Shown here: one piece after another, positions 42,616-50,841 of the stretch
How positions within the stretch are numbered: position 1 is the stretch's first letter
Layout: every line of letters begins with the position of its first letter
Assembly: GCA_038216465.1 (NCBI GenBank)
Contig: JBBQQC010000009.1
Location: 52,457 to 116,456 of the forward strand
Length of the DNA: 64,000 nucleotides
Source of the DNA: JACCZX01 sp038216465
GTDB taxonomy: Bacteria; Pseudomonadota; Gammaproteobacteria; Burkholderiales; Burkholderiaceae_F
Reading direction: 5' to 3'
The notes under the pieces: model-generated
What the model saw: the letters and a program-made list of their open reading frames with translations, nothing else
The model's database searches: none
Told to the model about the DNA's origin: nothing
Program-made: the position numbers and the translations under genes

Positions 42616-43547
42616 AACCAGTCGCGCAGGGTGCGTTTCGCACGATTGAACAGACGATCGGGAATACTCCGCTGGTGCTTCTGCAGCGGATCTCGGATGC
42701 GGAAAATTCGCGGCGCAGAAACGTCATTCTCGGAAAGCTCGAGGGCAACAATCCGGGCGGATCGGTCAAAGACCGGCCTGCCTGGTCGATGATCGCGCGC
42801 GCAGAAGAACGCGGAGATATTCGCCCCGGCGATCGCCTGATCGAGGCGACCAGCGGCAATACCGGGATTGCACTGGCGATGATCGCCGCGATGAAGGGTT
42901 ACCGAATGACGCTGATCATGCCGGACAACCTGAGCTTCGAGCGCCGATCCAGCATGCGTGCGTATGGCGCCGAGTTGTTGCTGACGCCGTCGGCGTCCGG
43001 ATCGACTGGAGGCGGCATGGAATATGCGCGCGACCTCGCGCTCGAGATGCGCAAGCGCGGCGAAGGGGTGGTACTCGATCAGTTCGCCAACGCAGATAAC
43101 CCACGTGTGCACTACGAGACCACCGGGCCGGAGGTGTGGCGCGATACCGAGGGCCGGATTACACATTTCGTCAGTGCGATGGGAACCACCGGAACCATCG
43201 TCGGCGTGTCGCGCTACCTGAAAGAAAGAAACGCCTCGATCCAGATCGTCGGTGCGCAACCGGCCGAGGGCTCGCAAATACCCGGCATTCGCAAGTGGCC
43301 TGCCGCGTATCTACCGAAGATTTACGACGCCACACGCGTTGATCGCATTGAGTCCGTGACGCAGGCGGATGCCGAGATCATGGCGCGGCGATTGGCGGCC
43401 GAGGAAGGCATCTTCGGCGGTGTCTCGGCGGGAGGCGCATGCGCGATCGCGCTGCGCGTCGCGGCCGAAGTGGAGGATGCAACGATCGTGTTCGTCGTCT
43501 GCGATCGAGGCGACCGTTATTTATCGACCGGAGTTTTTCCGGGGTGA
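42612..43547 (+). CDS. cysM: Cysteine synthase B (O-acetylserine sulfhydrylase)
   Basis: PLP enzyme making cysteine from O-acetylserine and sulfide or thiosulfate. It has 311 residues. IGNTPLV, the PLP lysine Lys53 in GNNPGGSVKDRPA, TSGNTGIALA and the MGTTGTIVG phosphate loop are visible. The CysM-type features are the NNPGGSVKDRPA motif and the short length. GTG 42612 overlaps the lapB stop. The 3' end overlaps the remnant kinase gene on the other strand. Confidence 0.94.
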   Translation: MKPVAQGAFRTIEQTIGNTPLVLLQRISDAENSRRRNVILGKLEGNNPGGSVKDRPAWSMIARAEERGDIRPGDRLIEATSGNTGIALAMIAAMKGYRMTLIMPDNLSFERRSSMRAYGAELLLTPSASGSTGGGMEYARDLALEMRKRGEGVVLDQFANADNPRVHYETTGPEVWRDTEGRITHFVSAMGTTGTIVGVSRYLKERNASIQIVGAQPAEGSQIPGIRKWPAAYLPKIYDATRVDRIESVTQADAEIMARRLAAEEGIFGGVSAGGACAIALRVAAEVEDATIVFVVCDRGDRYLSTGVFPG

Positions 43548-43688
43548 ATTGCTGCTTGCCAGGCGGCTACATCCGCTGCGCTGCGCAGACGAATGACCGA
43601 CGAAGGGCAGATCGAATCGCCTGCCCAGCCAGCGGCCCAGCGTCGTCTTGCCGCTACCGCTGGCGCCAAAGACGACGACGCGCTGCAT
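43517..43688 (-). pseudogene. Collapsed P-loop kinase gene: head and tail only
   Basis: From ATG 43688 the minus strand reads MQRVVVFGASGSGKTTLGRW followed by LGRRFDLPFV, a perfect Walker A start of a small adenylate-kinase-like (FlaR/topology-modulation type) protein. After about 30 residues this frame degenerates and stops at 43521. In the neighbouring frame, from about 43602, it reads VIRLRSAADVAAWQAAIHPG and stops at 43517; this looks like the C-terminal end of the same kinase class. The middle, usually over 100 residues, is missing and the join is out of frame. The simplest reading is an internal deletion. It lies 15 nt downstream of fumarase and overlaps the cysM end. Confidence 0.6.
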
Positions 43689-43703
43689 TGCGTGTTGCCC
43701 GGG

Positions 43704-45227
43704 TCACTCCACGGTGACCGGAATCTTGCCGATCTTCTGCTGCCATTTGCGCGGACCCGTCTGATGCACTGAGGTGCCATCCGCGCTAACGGCGACGGTG
43801 ACCGGCATGTCACGCACATCGAACTCATGGATTGCTTCCATGCCGAGGTCCTCGAAGGCAACCACCTTCGCGCTCTTGATCGCTTGCGCGACCAGGTAGG
43901 CAGCGCCCCCTACGGCCATCAGATAGGCGCTGCGGTGTTTGCGTATTGCATCGATTGCGATTGGACCGCGCTCGGCCTTGCCGATCATCGCAATCAGCCC
44001 GGTTTGTCCGAGCATCATCTCCGTGAATTTGTCCATGCGCGTCGAGGTCGTCGGACCCGCGGGACCGACCACTTCGTTGCGTACCGGATCGACCGGTCCG
44101 ACGTAATAGATCACGCGATTATGGAAATCGACCGGCAGTCTTTGATGCTGCGCCAGCATATCTGCGATGCGCTTATGCGCTGCATCTCGCCCGGTCAACA
44201 TGCGTCCATTGAGCAGCAGCGTCTGACCCGGCGTCCAGGATGCGACTTCCTCTCTTGTCAGCGTGTCTAGGTTGACGCGCTGGCTGCGGTTGTAGTCGGG
44301 CTGCCACTTCACATCGGGCCACAGATCGAGTGACGGAGGCTCGAGGTATGCCGCACCCGAGCCGTCGAGCACGAAATGCGCATGTCGAGTCGCTGCACAG
44401 TTCGGAATCATGGCGACCGGCTTGCCGGCCGCGTGTGTTGGATACATCTTAATCTTGATATCCAGCACGGTCGTCAAGCCACCGAGCCCCTGCGCGCCGA
44501 TGCCAAGCGCGTTCACCTTATCGTAGAGCTCGATCCGCATCGCCTCCACGTCGGTACGCGCGCCGCGCTGTTTGAGATCGAACATGTCGATGTCTTCCAT
44601 CAGCGCTTCCTTGGCTAGCAGCATCGCCTTTTCGGCGGTGCCGCCGATGCCGATACCGAGCATTCCTGGCGGGCACCAACCAGCCCCCATCGTCGGCACC
44701 GTTTTCAGCACCCAGTCAACGATCGAATCGCTGGGGTTCAGCATCACGAACTTGCTCTTGTTCTCGGAGCCGCCCCCTTTCGCCGCTATCGTCACCTCGA
44801 CTGAGTCTCCGGGGACCAGCTGCACCTGGACTACTGCGGGAGTGTTGTCACCGGTGTTCTTGCGGCCGAACTCGGGCGGATCGACGATCGACGCGCGCAG
44901 CAGATTGTCCGGATGGTTATAGCCCCGGCGCACACCTTCGTTGACGGCGTCCTCCACCGACCCGCGAAAGCCTTCCCACCGCACCCGCATGCCAACCTTC
45001 AGAAACACGTTGACGATGCCGGTGTCCTGGCAGATTGGGCGCTTGCCTTCGGCGCACATGCGCGAATTCGTAAGGATCTGCGCGATCGCATCCTTCGCAG
45101 CTGCGCTCTGCTCGCCTTGGTAGGCACGAGCGAGATGACTGATGAAGTCGGGCGGATGGTAATAGCTGATGTACTGCAGCGCACCGGCAATGCTTTCGAT
45201 CAGATCAGTTTCACGAATACTGGTCAT
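43704..45227 (-). CDS. Fumarate hydratase class I, iron-sulfur type
   Basis: Interconverts fumarate and malate using a 4Fe-4S cluster. It has 507 residues, with the N-terminal alpha domain and C-terminal beta domain fused as in FumA/FumB. Candidate cluster cysteines are in PICQDTGIV and MIPNCAATRH, with a third further on. The beta-domain motifs GPAGPTTSTRMDKF and GKAERG are clear. ATG 45227 (MTSIRETDLIESIAGAL) matches the family; the frame is open to 45239. It is monocistronic apart from the kinase remnant downstream. Confidence 0.95.
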   Translation of the reverse strand: MTSIRETDLIESIAGALQYISYYHPPDFISHLARAYQGEQSAAAKDAIAQILTNSRMCAEGKRPICQDTGIVNVFLKVGMRVRWEGFRGSVEDAVNEGVRRGYNHPDNLLRASIVDPPEFGRKNTGDNTPAVVQVQLVPGDSVEVTIAAKGGGSENKSKFVMLNPSDSIVDWVLKTVPTMGAGWCPPGMLGIGIGGTAEKAMLLAKEALMEDIDMFDLKQRGARTDVEAMRIELYDKVNALGIGAQGLGGLTTVLDIKIKMYPTHAAGKPVAMIPNCAATRHAHFVLDGSGAAYLEPPSLDLWPDVKWQPDYNRSQRVNLDTLTREEVASWTPGQTLLLNGRMLTGRDAAHKRIADMLAQHQRLPVDFHNRVIYYVGPVDPVRNEVVGPAGPTTSTRMDKFTEMMLGQTGLIAMIGKAERGPIAIDAIRKHRSAYLMAVGGAAYLVAQAIKSAKVVAFEDLGMEAIHEFDVRDMPVTVAVSADGTSVHQTGPRKWQQKIGKIPVTVE

Positions 45228-45561
45228 GTGATCGCGCACGTTGTCCGATAGATACTTCTGGTGGGACGCAGGGTGAAGTGCTGGCTAGCGGCGCCGGACA
45301 TGGGAAAATCGGATATAAAAGGGATCGAAATTCTATCCGGCGCGGGACGTGCCGGTCTGGCGGCGCCTATTGAGGCCGCCCAGCAAGCCCTCATATTTGA
45401 AGCTGGCCGCGCTTGATTGCGGTAGGGGACTATTTCGAAGCCGGCGTGGCGAAGCAGCATTGGGAGCAACGATGTAGTGTGGCGGAAAACTGGATAGTCT
45501 ATTGGCGCCGGCCGGTTGTGCGCCTATTGGGGTTGGTAACACTCTCAGTGGAGAAAAATCT
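45228..45561. other. fumarase-htpX divergent intergenic region
   Basis: About 330 bases with no convincing gene. It contains GC-rich inverted elements around 45340-45380 and a repeated GCGCCTATTGNGG-like element (about 45364 and 45520). A possible heat-shock-type pair for htpX, TTGAGG (45370-45375) with CCCTCAT 12 nt later (45388-45394), is too weak to call. It must hold the promoters of both divergent genes. Confidence 0.4.
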
Positions 45562-46452
45562 ATGAAACGCATCGCTTTGTTCGTTTTGACGAACCTTGCG
45601 ATTATGGTGGTGCTGGTGCTGTTCCTGACCGTGCTGTCTTCGGTGTTCGGCATCAACTTCAACTTGGGCGGGCGTGCTCTTAACGTCGGCAGCCTCGCAA
45701 TCTTTTCGCTGGTAGTTGGCTTCACCGGCGCGTTCATCTCGCTGTTGCTATCCAAGCCGATGGCTAAATGGTCGACCGGCGCGCAGGTGATCAGTCAGCC
45801 GTCCAACGCGATGGAATCGTGGCTGGTTAGTGCGGTCAAGCAGCACGCAGACAAAGCCGACATCGGCATGCCGGAAGTCGCCATCTTCGAGGGCGAGCCT
45901 AATGCGTTTGCGACCGGTGCGTTCAAGAACAGCGCGCTTGTCGCGGTGTCGACCGGACTCTTGCAATCGATGAGCAAGGACGAAGTGGAAGCGGTATTGG
46001 GTCATGAGGTGTCGCACATCGCCAACGGCGACATGGTGACGATGACCTTGCTGCAGGGCGTGATGAATACTTTCGTCGTGTTTGCGTCGCGGGTAATTGG
46101 GTACGTGGTCGACCGCATGGTGCTGCGTAACGAGAGTGAGGCACCGGGCATTGGGTATTACTTGACGACCATCGTGCTTCAAATTGCGCTCGGCATTCTG
46201 GCAACGATCGTCGTCGCCTGGTTTTCGCGGCGGCGCGAATTCCGCGCAGATGCCGGTGCTGCTGCGCTGATGGGTACCAACCGTCCGATGATCAACGCGC
46301 TCGCGCGACTCGGTGGTCAGGATCCGGGCGAACTGCCGCAGCAGGTTCAGGCGTTTGGCATCAATGGCCGCCCGAGCAGCGTGTTCGCGCTGTTCTCGAG
46401 CCATCCGCCGATCGAAGAACGGATTGCAGCACTGCAGTCAGCTGTGCGTTAA
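45562..46452 (+). CDS. htpX: Membrane zinc metalloprotease HtpX
   Basis: Inner-membrane quality-control protease, M48 family. It has 296 residues with two N-terminal membrane helices, then the zinc site HEVSH (His148, Glu149, His152) and two more hydrophobic segments. The third ligand region, SRRREFRADAGAA, and the C-terminal FSSHPPIEERI are visible. ATG 45562 with GGAG upstream is chosen over an earlier in-frame start. An intrinsic terminator follows. Heat-shock or envelope-stress control is expected for the family but not proven by the upstream sequence. Confidence 0.95.
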   Translation: MKRIALFVLTNLAIMVVLVLFLTVLSSVFGINFNLGGRALNVGSLAIFSLVVGFTGAFISLLLSKPMAKWSTGAQVISQPSNAMESWLVSAVKQHADKADIGMPEVAIFEGEPNAFATGAFKNSALVAVSTGLLQSMSKDEVEAVLGHEVSHIANGDMVTMTLLQGVMNTFVVFASRVIGYVVDRMVLRNESEAPGIGYYLTTIVLQIALGILATIVVAWFSRRREFRADAGAAALMGTNRPMINALARLGGQDPGELPQQVQAFGINGRPSSVFALFSSHPPIEERIAALQSAVR

Positions 46453-46474
46453 CGAACTTGAAGCAATGGAAGAG

Positions 46475-46497
46475 GCCGGCTCCCGCCGGCTCTTTTG
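46475..46497 (+). terminator. Rho-independent terminator after htpX
   Basis: GCCGGC-TCCC-GCCGGC (46475-46490) forms a 6-bp all-GC stem followed by TCTTTTG. It is 22 nt past the htpX stop. On the minus strand the hairpin lies just after the small membrane protein remnant, so it may serve both directions. Confidence 0.7.
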
Positions 46498-46498
46498 T

Positions 46499-46734
46499 CT
46501 ATGCGCGCTGCGCGGTTGGGCGTGACACAGTGGCAGCGAGCCATGCGAGGGCAACCGCTGCGATGGCGAGCGCAAGCGTCGCTGCTTGCCAGAATCCCAA
46601 GGCGCCGCGCGGTCGTTAGTGCCGTTGCCGACCAGCGCCAGGTTAGCGACAAACAGAGGCCACGCGAGCGTCACGAAAGCTCGCGTCGAGGTATCAGGCG
46701 CCGCCGCTGGCGACCGCATCGGCTGCGCGTTCAC
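46499..46734 (-). pseudogene. Small two-helix membrane protein with a frameshift
   Basis: From GTG 46734, with GGGAG just upstream, the minus strand reads a short start and a first hydrophobic helix, FVTLAWPLFVANLALVGNG. After TNDR, at about 46610, the frame must move by -1 to read LGFWQAATLALAIAAVALAW and LAATVSRPTAQRA, ending at TAG 46499. Without the shift the frame runs through the terminator into htpX and makes no sense. The shift lies in GCGCGGCGCC. This may be a decayed gene, a sequencing error or a real -1 shift. It follows the glycosyltransferase gene. The family is not recognised. Confidence 0.4.
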
Positions 46735-46762
46735 GTGCTCCCGCGCGTCGCACCCATCCCGC

Positions 46763-48493
46763 CTATCGATCGCGTACCCACACCCTGAACACTTCGTCAT
46801 AGCGCGCGCGCCGCGTGAACTCATAGGCGATATTCCAGCCGCGCAATGGCTCATCGTCGTCGGTGGTGCGCTGGCTGTCGCGCTGAATCGCAACGCGGCA
46901 GGCAATCGGTGCGGCAAACTGCGGCCCGAAGTTGATGTTGCCGTGATAGGCCAGCATTGCGCGAATGCCAACGGGCAAGTGATGTCCTTGAACGCAGCCA
47001 TCGCCACCTGCGCGCTTGATCTGCTCGGCAAGCACCGCGGCTGTTGATGCGTACGACCGGATGTACTCGATCGGCGCCCCGTAGATCGACACTACGACGA
47101 CCCACACCGCCGCAAGGCCGCCCGCCGCAAAGAAAGGTCCGCGCCAAAGCACTTTCGGGCGGTTACGAACGCGCCACGTTGCAAGAAAGATCCAGCCTGC
47201 GGTCCCCGCCAGGGCGACACCTGTCGCCAGTAGCGGCACCGCAGGGTCGAGGCCCGGCACAAGGCGCGCCACCGACGCTGCCATCTTGGGCGGAAAGCCT
47301 GCATTCCACGCGCCGAAGTAAACCCAGATCGCGACCAGCGCCAGCGTAAACAGGGCCAGCGAGAACCAGTCGATCGCGTTGTCGGCGGCTCGGCGCAGCG
47401 TCGACACGCTGAATGCACCGAGAACCACCAGCGGCGGCACTGCGGCGATGAGCTCGCGGTCGCTCGGGTCGGCGACGACGAGCAGCGCGCCGATCGAGGC
47501 CGCGGCCAGCAGCAGCGGCAGCAACACGTGCGGCCGACGCCAGAAACTGCGCCACGAGTACAGTGTCCAGAGCGCGAACGGCCATATCGGCCACGTGTAC
47601 CAGCCGACATTGCGCACAAACCACATTATGTTCGTGACGCTGGGGCCATTGATCTCGCGTGCATTCCATGCCCACCATGCGTCGAAATACAGGACTGCTT
47701 GCGGCGTGGCCATGTGCGCCAGCAGCGGCCACGCGGCGAACAGTCCTGCCGCAGTTACGAGCAGCGCGAACGCTCGCAGGACGCGCTGGCTGCCGAACGA
47801 CAACGTGAAAATCGCAGCCGCGAGCGTTAACGCGATCGCCGGCAACAGGCCGCGCGTCAACGCGATCGCGGCGAGCGCAACGGCTGCACCCAGAGTCCCT
47901 TTCCAGCGCTCTTCGAGCGACACCGCAAGGGCAAGCAACAGCACCGCCACGAAGGCGAACAGTGCGGTCTCGGCAACCGTTTCGTGCATCCTCACGACGA
48001 TGCCGATCGTCGCCAGCATCAAAAGCACCGCGATATCGGCCAGCGTGCGCCCGTAGTCACGCGGATTCGCTTCGCCTCCGAACGCAAACGCCACTGGCTG
48101 TGTTTCAGGTCGCCGCGCAAGCCGGTAGGTCGCGTACCAGAGGCAGCTCGTTGCGAGCGCAAACCAGATCAAAGTCACTATGCGCGCGGCGACGATATCG
48201 CCGAAGGCGCCCCCGAACAGTCGAATCATCAGTGCGCCGATCCAGAACGGGAGCGGCCCTTCCTCAGGCAGAGGCTCACCGATAACCGAGGGCAACCACC
48301 ATTCAGTCGCACCGCCCTGTGCCATGGTCCACATCACGCCGAACGCCGACGCATCCTCCAGGCTCCAGGGGTCGCGCGCGAACAGCCCCGGCATGATGTA
48401 CGCCGCCAGCAACCCGAAGAACATCCAGCGCGGCAGTTTGGCGGCGGCCGCCTCGGTGACGCGCGCCGGCGAGGGACGGTGTTCGAAACTCAT
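46763..48493 (-). CDS. ArnT/PMT-like membrane glycosyltransferase
   Basis: A 576-residue integral membrane protein with about twelve hydrophobic segments. The early periplasmic loop FARDPWSLEDASAFG carries the acidic residues typical of GT-C enzymes such as ArnT and PMT_2, and EEGPLPFWIGALMIRLFG follows. A soluble C-terminal part (about 490-576) follows the last helix. It probably transfers a lipid-linked sugar to lipid A or another envelope acceptor; donor and acceptor are unknown. ATG 48493 lies only 6 nt past the T-run of the rpmE terminator, with no ribosome-binding site visible. Confidence 0.82.
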   Translation of the reverse strand: MSFEHRPSPARVTEAAAAKLPRWMFFGLLAAYIMPGLFARDPWSLEDASAFGVMWTMAQGGATEWWLPSVIGEPLPEEGPLPFWIGALMIRLFGGAFGDIVAARIVTLIWFALATSCLWYATYRLARRPETQPVAFAFGGEANPRDYGRTLADIAVLLMLATIGIVVRMHETVAETALFAFVAVLLLALAVSLEERWKGTLGAAVALAAIALTRGLLPAIALTLAAAIFTLSFGSQRVLRAFALLVTAAGLFAAWPLLAHMATPQAVLYFDAWWAWNAREINGPSVTNIMWFVRNVGWYTWPIWPFALWTLYSWRSFWRRPHVLLPLLLAAASIGALLVVADPSDRELIAAVPPLVVLGAFSVSTLRRAADNAIDWFSLALFTLALVAIWVYFGAWNAGFPPKMAASVARLVPGLDPAVPLLATGVALAGTAGWIFLATWRVRNRPKVLWRGPFFAAGGLAAVWVVVVSIYGAPIEYIRSYASTAAVLAEQIKRAGGDGCVQGHHLPVGIRAMLAYHGNINFGPQFAAPIACRVAIQRDSQRTTDDDEPLRGWNIAYEFTRRARYDEVFRVWVRDR

Positions 48494-48498
48494 CTAGT

Positions 48499-48526
48499 AA
48501 TAAAAAAGGCAGCCGAAGCTGCCTTT
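48499..48526 (-). terminator. Rho-independent terminator of rpmE
   Basis: On the minus strand, AAAGGCAGC-TTCG-GCTGCCTTT forms a 9-bp stem and is followed by a T-rich tract (TTTATTA). It lies 18 nt after the rpmE stop and directly before the glycosyltransferase start. Confidence 0.93.
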
Positions 48527-48544
48527 GTACGCGAAGAGGTTGTA

Positions 48545-48850
48545 TTACCGGCGGCGCGCATCGGCCTTGGCCTTGGTCGCTTCGGCAGCGGCCGCGTTGA
48601 CTGCTTCTGTTTTCGCGGCGAATTTCTGCCGGAATTTTTCGACGCGCCCGGCTTCGACGATGCGCGTTTGCGCACCGGTATAGAACGGGTGCGACTCGGA
48701 CGACGTGTCCAGTTTGAACAGCGGATAGGTCTTGCCGTCGATTTCGATCGTCTCGCGCGACTGCAGCGTCGAACGAGTAATGAACTTGAACTCGTTCTGC
48801 ATGTCCTGGAACACGACTTCGCGGTATTCGGGGTGAATGCCCTGTTTCAT
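48545..48850 (-). CDS. rpmE2: 50S ribosomal protein L31 type B
   Basis: A 101-residue ribosomal protein. MKQGIHPEYREVVFQDM and the SSESHPFYTG motif are typical. It lacks the CxxC zinc site of type A L31, so it is the zinc-independent form. The C-terminal 20 residues are a lysine/alanine tail longer than in most homologues. It is downstream of rho (106-nt gap) as in related genomes. Confidence 0.93.
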   Translation of the reverse strand: MKQGIHPEYREVVFQDMQNEFKFITRSTLQSRETIEIDGKTYPLFKLDTSSESHPFYTGAQTRIVEAGRVEKFRQKFAAKTEAVNAAAAEATKAKADARRR

Positions 48851-48956
48851 TTTCAGTTAGTCACTCGGTTCGGCCGCCAGTCGTAGCGCTCGCTCGACCA
48901 CGTGCCTCGATTTTGAAGCCGTGGATTATCCGGGTTTTGGAGGATACGGGCAAGCG

Positions 48957-50219
48957 TCACCCGCCGCGTCTCATCATGTCAAAAAACTCCGCGTTGTTCT
49001 TCGTCGCCTTCATCTTGTCGAGCAGAAATTCCATCGCCTCGATCTCGTCCATCCCATAGAGCAGCTTGCGAAGGATCCAGACCTTCTGCAGGATCTCGGG
49101 CTTTAGCAGCAACTCTTCCTTGCGCGTGCCGGAGCGGTTGACGTTGAGCGCCGGATACACGCGCTTCTCGGCCAGCCGGCGTTCCATGTGGATTTCCATG
49201 TTGCCGGTGCCTTTGAATTCTTCGTAGATGACGTCGTCCATGCGCGAACCGGTGTCGATCAGGGCCGTCGCGATGATCGTCAACGAGCCACCCTCTTCGA
49301 TGTTTCGGGCGGCGCCAAAAAAACGTTTCGGACGCTGCAGCGCATTGGCGTCGACGCCGCCGGTCAGTACCTTGCCGGACGCTGGTATCACGGTGTTGTA
49401 GGCGCGTGCCAGACGCGTGATCGAATCGAGCAGGATCACGACGTCTTTCTTGCTCTCTGCAAGCCGTTTGGCTTTTTCAATCACCATTTCGGCGACTTGA
49501 ACGTGGCGCGTCGCCGGTTCGTCAAACGTCGACGCGACCACTTCGCCGCGCACCGAGCGCTGCATCTCGGTCACCTCCTCCGGCCGCTCATCGATCAGCA
49601 GCACGATCAGCACGATGTCCGGATGATTGGCGGCGATCGCATGCGCCATATGCTGCATCAGCACGGTCTTACCGGATTTCGGGCTCGACACAAGCAGGCC
49701 GCGCTGTCCTTTTCCGATCGGCGCGATCAAGTCGACCAGCCGGCCGGTCATGTTTTCGTCACCCTTCATGTCGCGCTCGAGAATCAACGGCTCGTCTGGA
49801 AACAGTGGCGTCAGGTTCTCGAACAGGATGCGATGCTTGGTCGAATCGGGTGCCTGGTCGTTGACCTTATCGACCTTGACCAGTGCGAAGTAGCGCTCGC
49901 CGTCCTTCGGCGTTCGCACTTCGCCCTCAATCGAATCGCCGGTGTGCAGGTTGAAGCGCCGAATCTGTGACGGCGAGATATAGATGTCGTCGGTGCTCGC
50001 CAGGTACGAGGTCTCGGGCGAGCGCAGGAAGCCGAAGCCGTCGGGCAGCACTTCGAGCGTGCCATCGCCAAAAATCTGTTCGCCACCCTTCGCGCGCTTT
50101 TTCAGGATCGCAAACATCAGTTCCTGTTTGCGCATCCGGTTGGCGTTGTCGATCTCGAGCCCGATCGCCATTTCGAGCAGTTGCGAGACGTGGAGTGCTT
50201 TCAATTCTGATAAGTGCAT
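48957..50219 (-). CDS. rho: Transcription termination factor Rho
   Basis: Hexameric RNA-dependent ATPase that ends transcription. It has 420 residues. The N-terminal helix domain is followed by the RNA-binding RNP1 DGFGFLR (60-66), the P-loop SSPKSGKTVLMQ (178-189), Walker B VILLDSITRLARAYN and the secondary RNA-binding Q/R loop region. The start at ATG 50219 matches MHLSELKALHVSQLLEMA of relatives. trxA is 81 nt upstream on the same strand, the common trxA-rho pair. Confidence 0.97.
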   Translation of the reverse strand: MHLSELKALHVSQLLEMAIGLEIDNANRMRKQELMFAILKKRAKGGEQIFGDGTLEVLPDGFGFLRSPETSYLASTDDIYISPSQIRRFNLHTGDSIEGEVRTPKDGERYFALVKVDKVNDQAPDSTKHRILFENLTPLFPDEPLILERDMKGDENMTGRLVDLIAPIGKGQRGLLVSSPKSGKTVLMQHMAHAIAANHPDIVLIVLLIDERPEEVTEMQRSVRGEVVASTFDEPATRHVQVAEMVIEKAKRLAESKKDVVILLDSITRLARAYNTVIPASGKVLTGGVDANALQRPKRFFGAARNIEEGGSLTIIATALIDTGSRMDDVIYEEFKGTGNMEIHMERRLAEKRVYPALNVNRSGTRKEELLLKPEILQKVWILRKLLYGMDEIEAMEFLLDKMKATKNNAEFFDMMRRGG

Positions 50220-50300
50220 AGAGTCACTAGAGGAAATATGGGGCGCCGGGAGCGCGCCCGCGAGGAAGGCGGTGGATCAACTAACGAACCACCGGACTGA

Positions 50301-50624
50301 TTAGAGGTTGCTGTCGATAAAAGCCGTCAGTTGGGATTTGGAAAGGGCGCCAACCTTGGTGCCGACCACCGCGCCGTCCTTGAACATCATCAGAGTCGGG
50401 ATTCCACGAATGCCGTACTTCGCCGGTGTCGTCTGATTTTCATCGACGTTCAACTTGGCCACGGTGATCTTGCCTTGATACTCCTTGGATACTTCGTCCA
50501 GGATCGGCGCAATCATCCGGCACGGTCCGCACCATTCGGCCCAGTAGTCGACCAGCACCGGGGCCGAAGACTTAAGGACATCGGCCTCGAACGCCGAGTC
50601 GCTGGTGTACTTGATGTCGCTCAT
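50301..50624 (-). CDS. trxA: Thioredoxin TrxA
   Basis: Cytoplasmic disulfide reductase of 107 residues. The active site WCGPC has Cys32 and Cys35, the cis-Pro is in RGIPTLMMFKDG, and LVDYWAEWCGPCRM is canonical. AGAGGA precedes ATG 50624; the frame extends upstream to 50666 without similarity. Upstream is a 217-nt divergent gap to the AddB-like gene. Confidence 0.97.
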   Translation of the reverse strand: MSDIKYTSDSAFEADVLKSSAPVLVDYWAEWCGPCRMIAPILDEVSKEYQGKITVAKLNVDENQTTPAKYGIRGIPTLMMFKDGAVVGTKVGALSKSQLTAFIDSNL

Positions 50625-50841
50625 TTGAGTCCTCTCGCTTGCGAGCGCTTGAGGCGCGCTCGGCATCAGGAAGAAGGGAATTAATTAAGGGGATTTGGCG
50701 GCGCTAGAACCAATTACAAGGCCGGGAACTGCGAGTTCGGTCTGCTACCCGGCGCGCTTTCGCAAGCATGGTATCACTTCCGTTGCACTTGTGAAGCCTT
50801 TAACGCCGTTTAGGCTACCTACAATTGCCGCTTTTCCCTCG

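Noticed and set aside
45370..45394. Heat-shock promoter for htpX
   Set aside because: The -35 and -10 resemblance is partial and no better than chance in a GC-rich gap.
49188..49970. 260-codon plus-strand open frame opposite rho
   Set aside because: It is a shadow of the rho coding frame.
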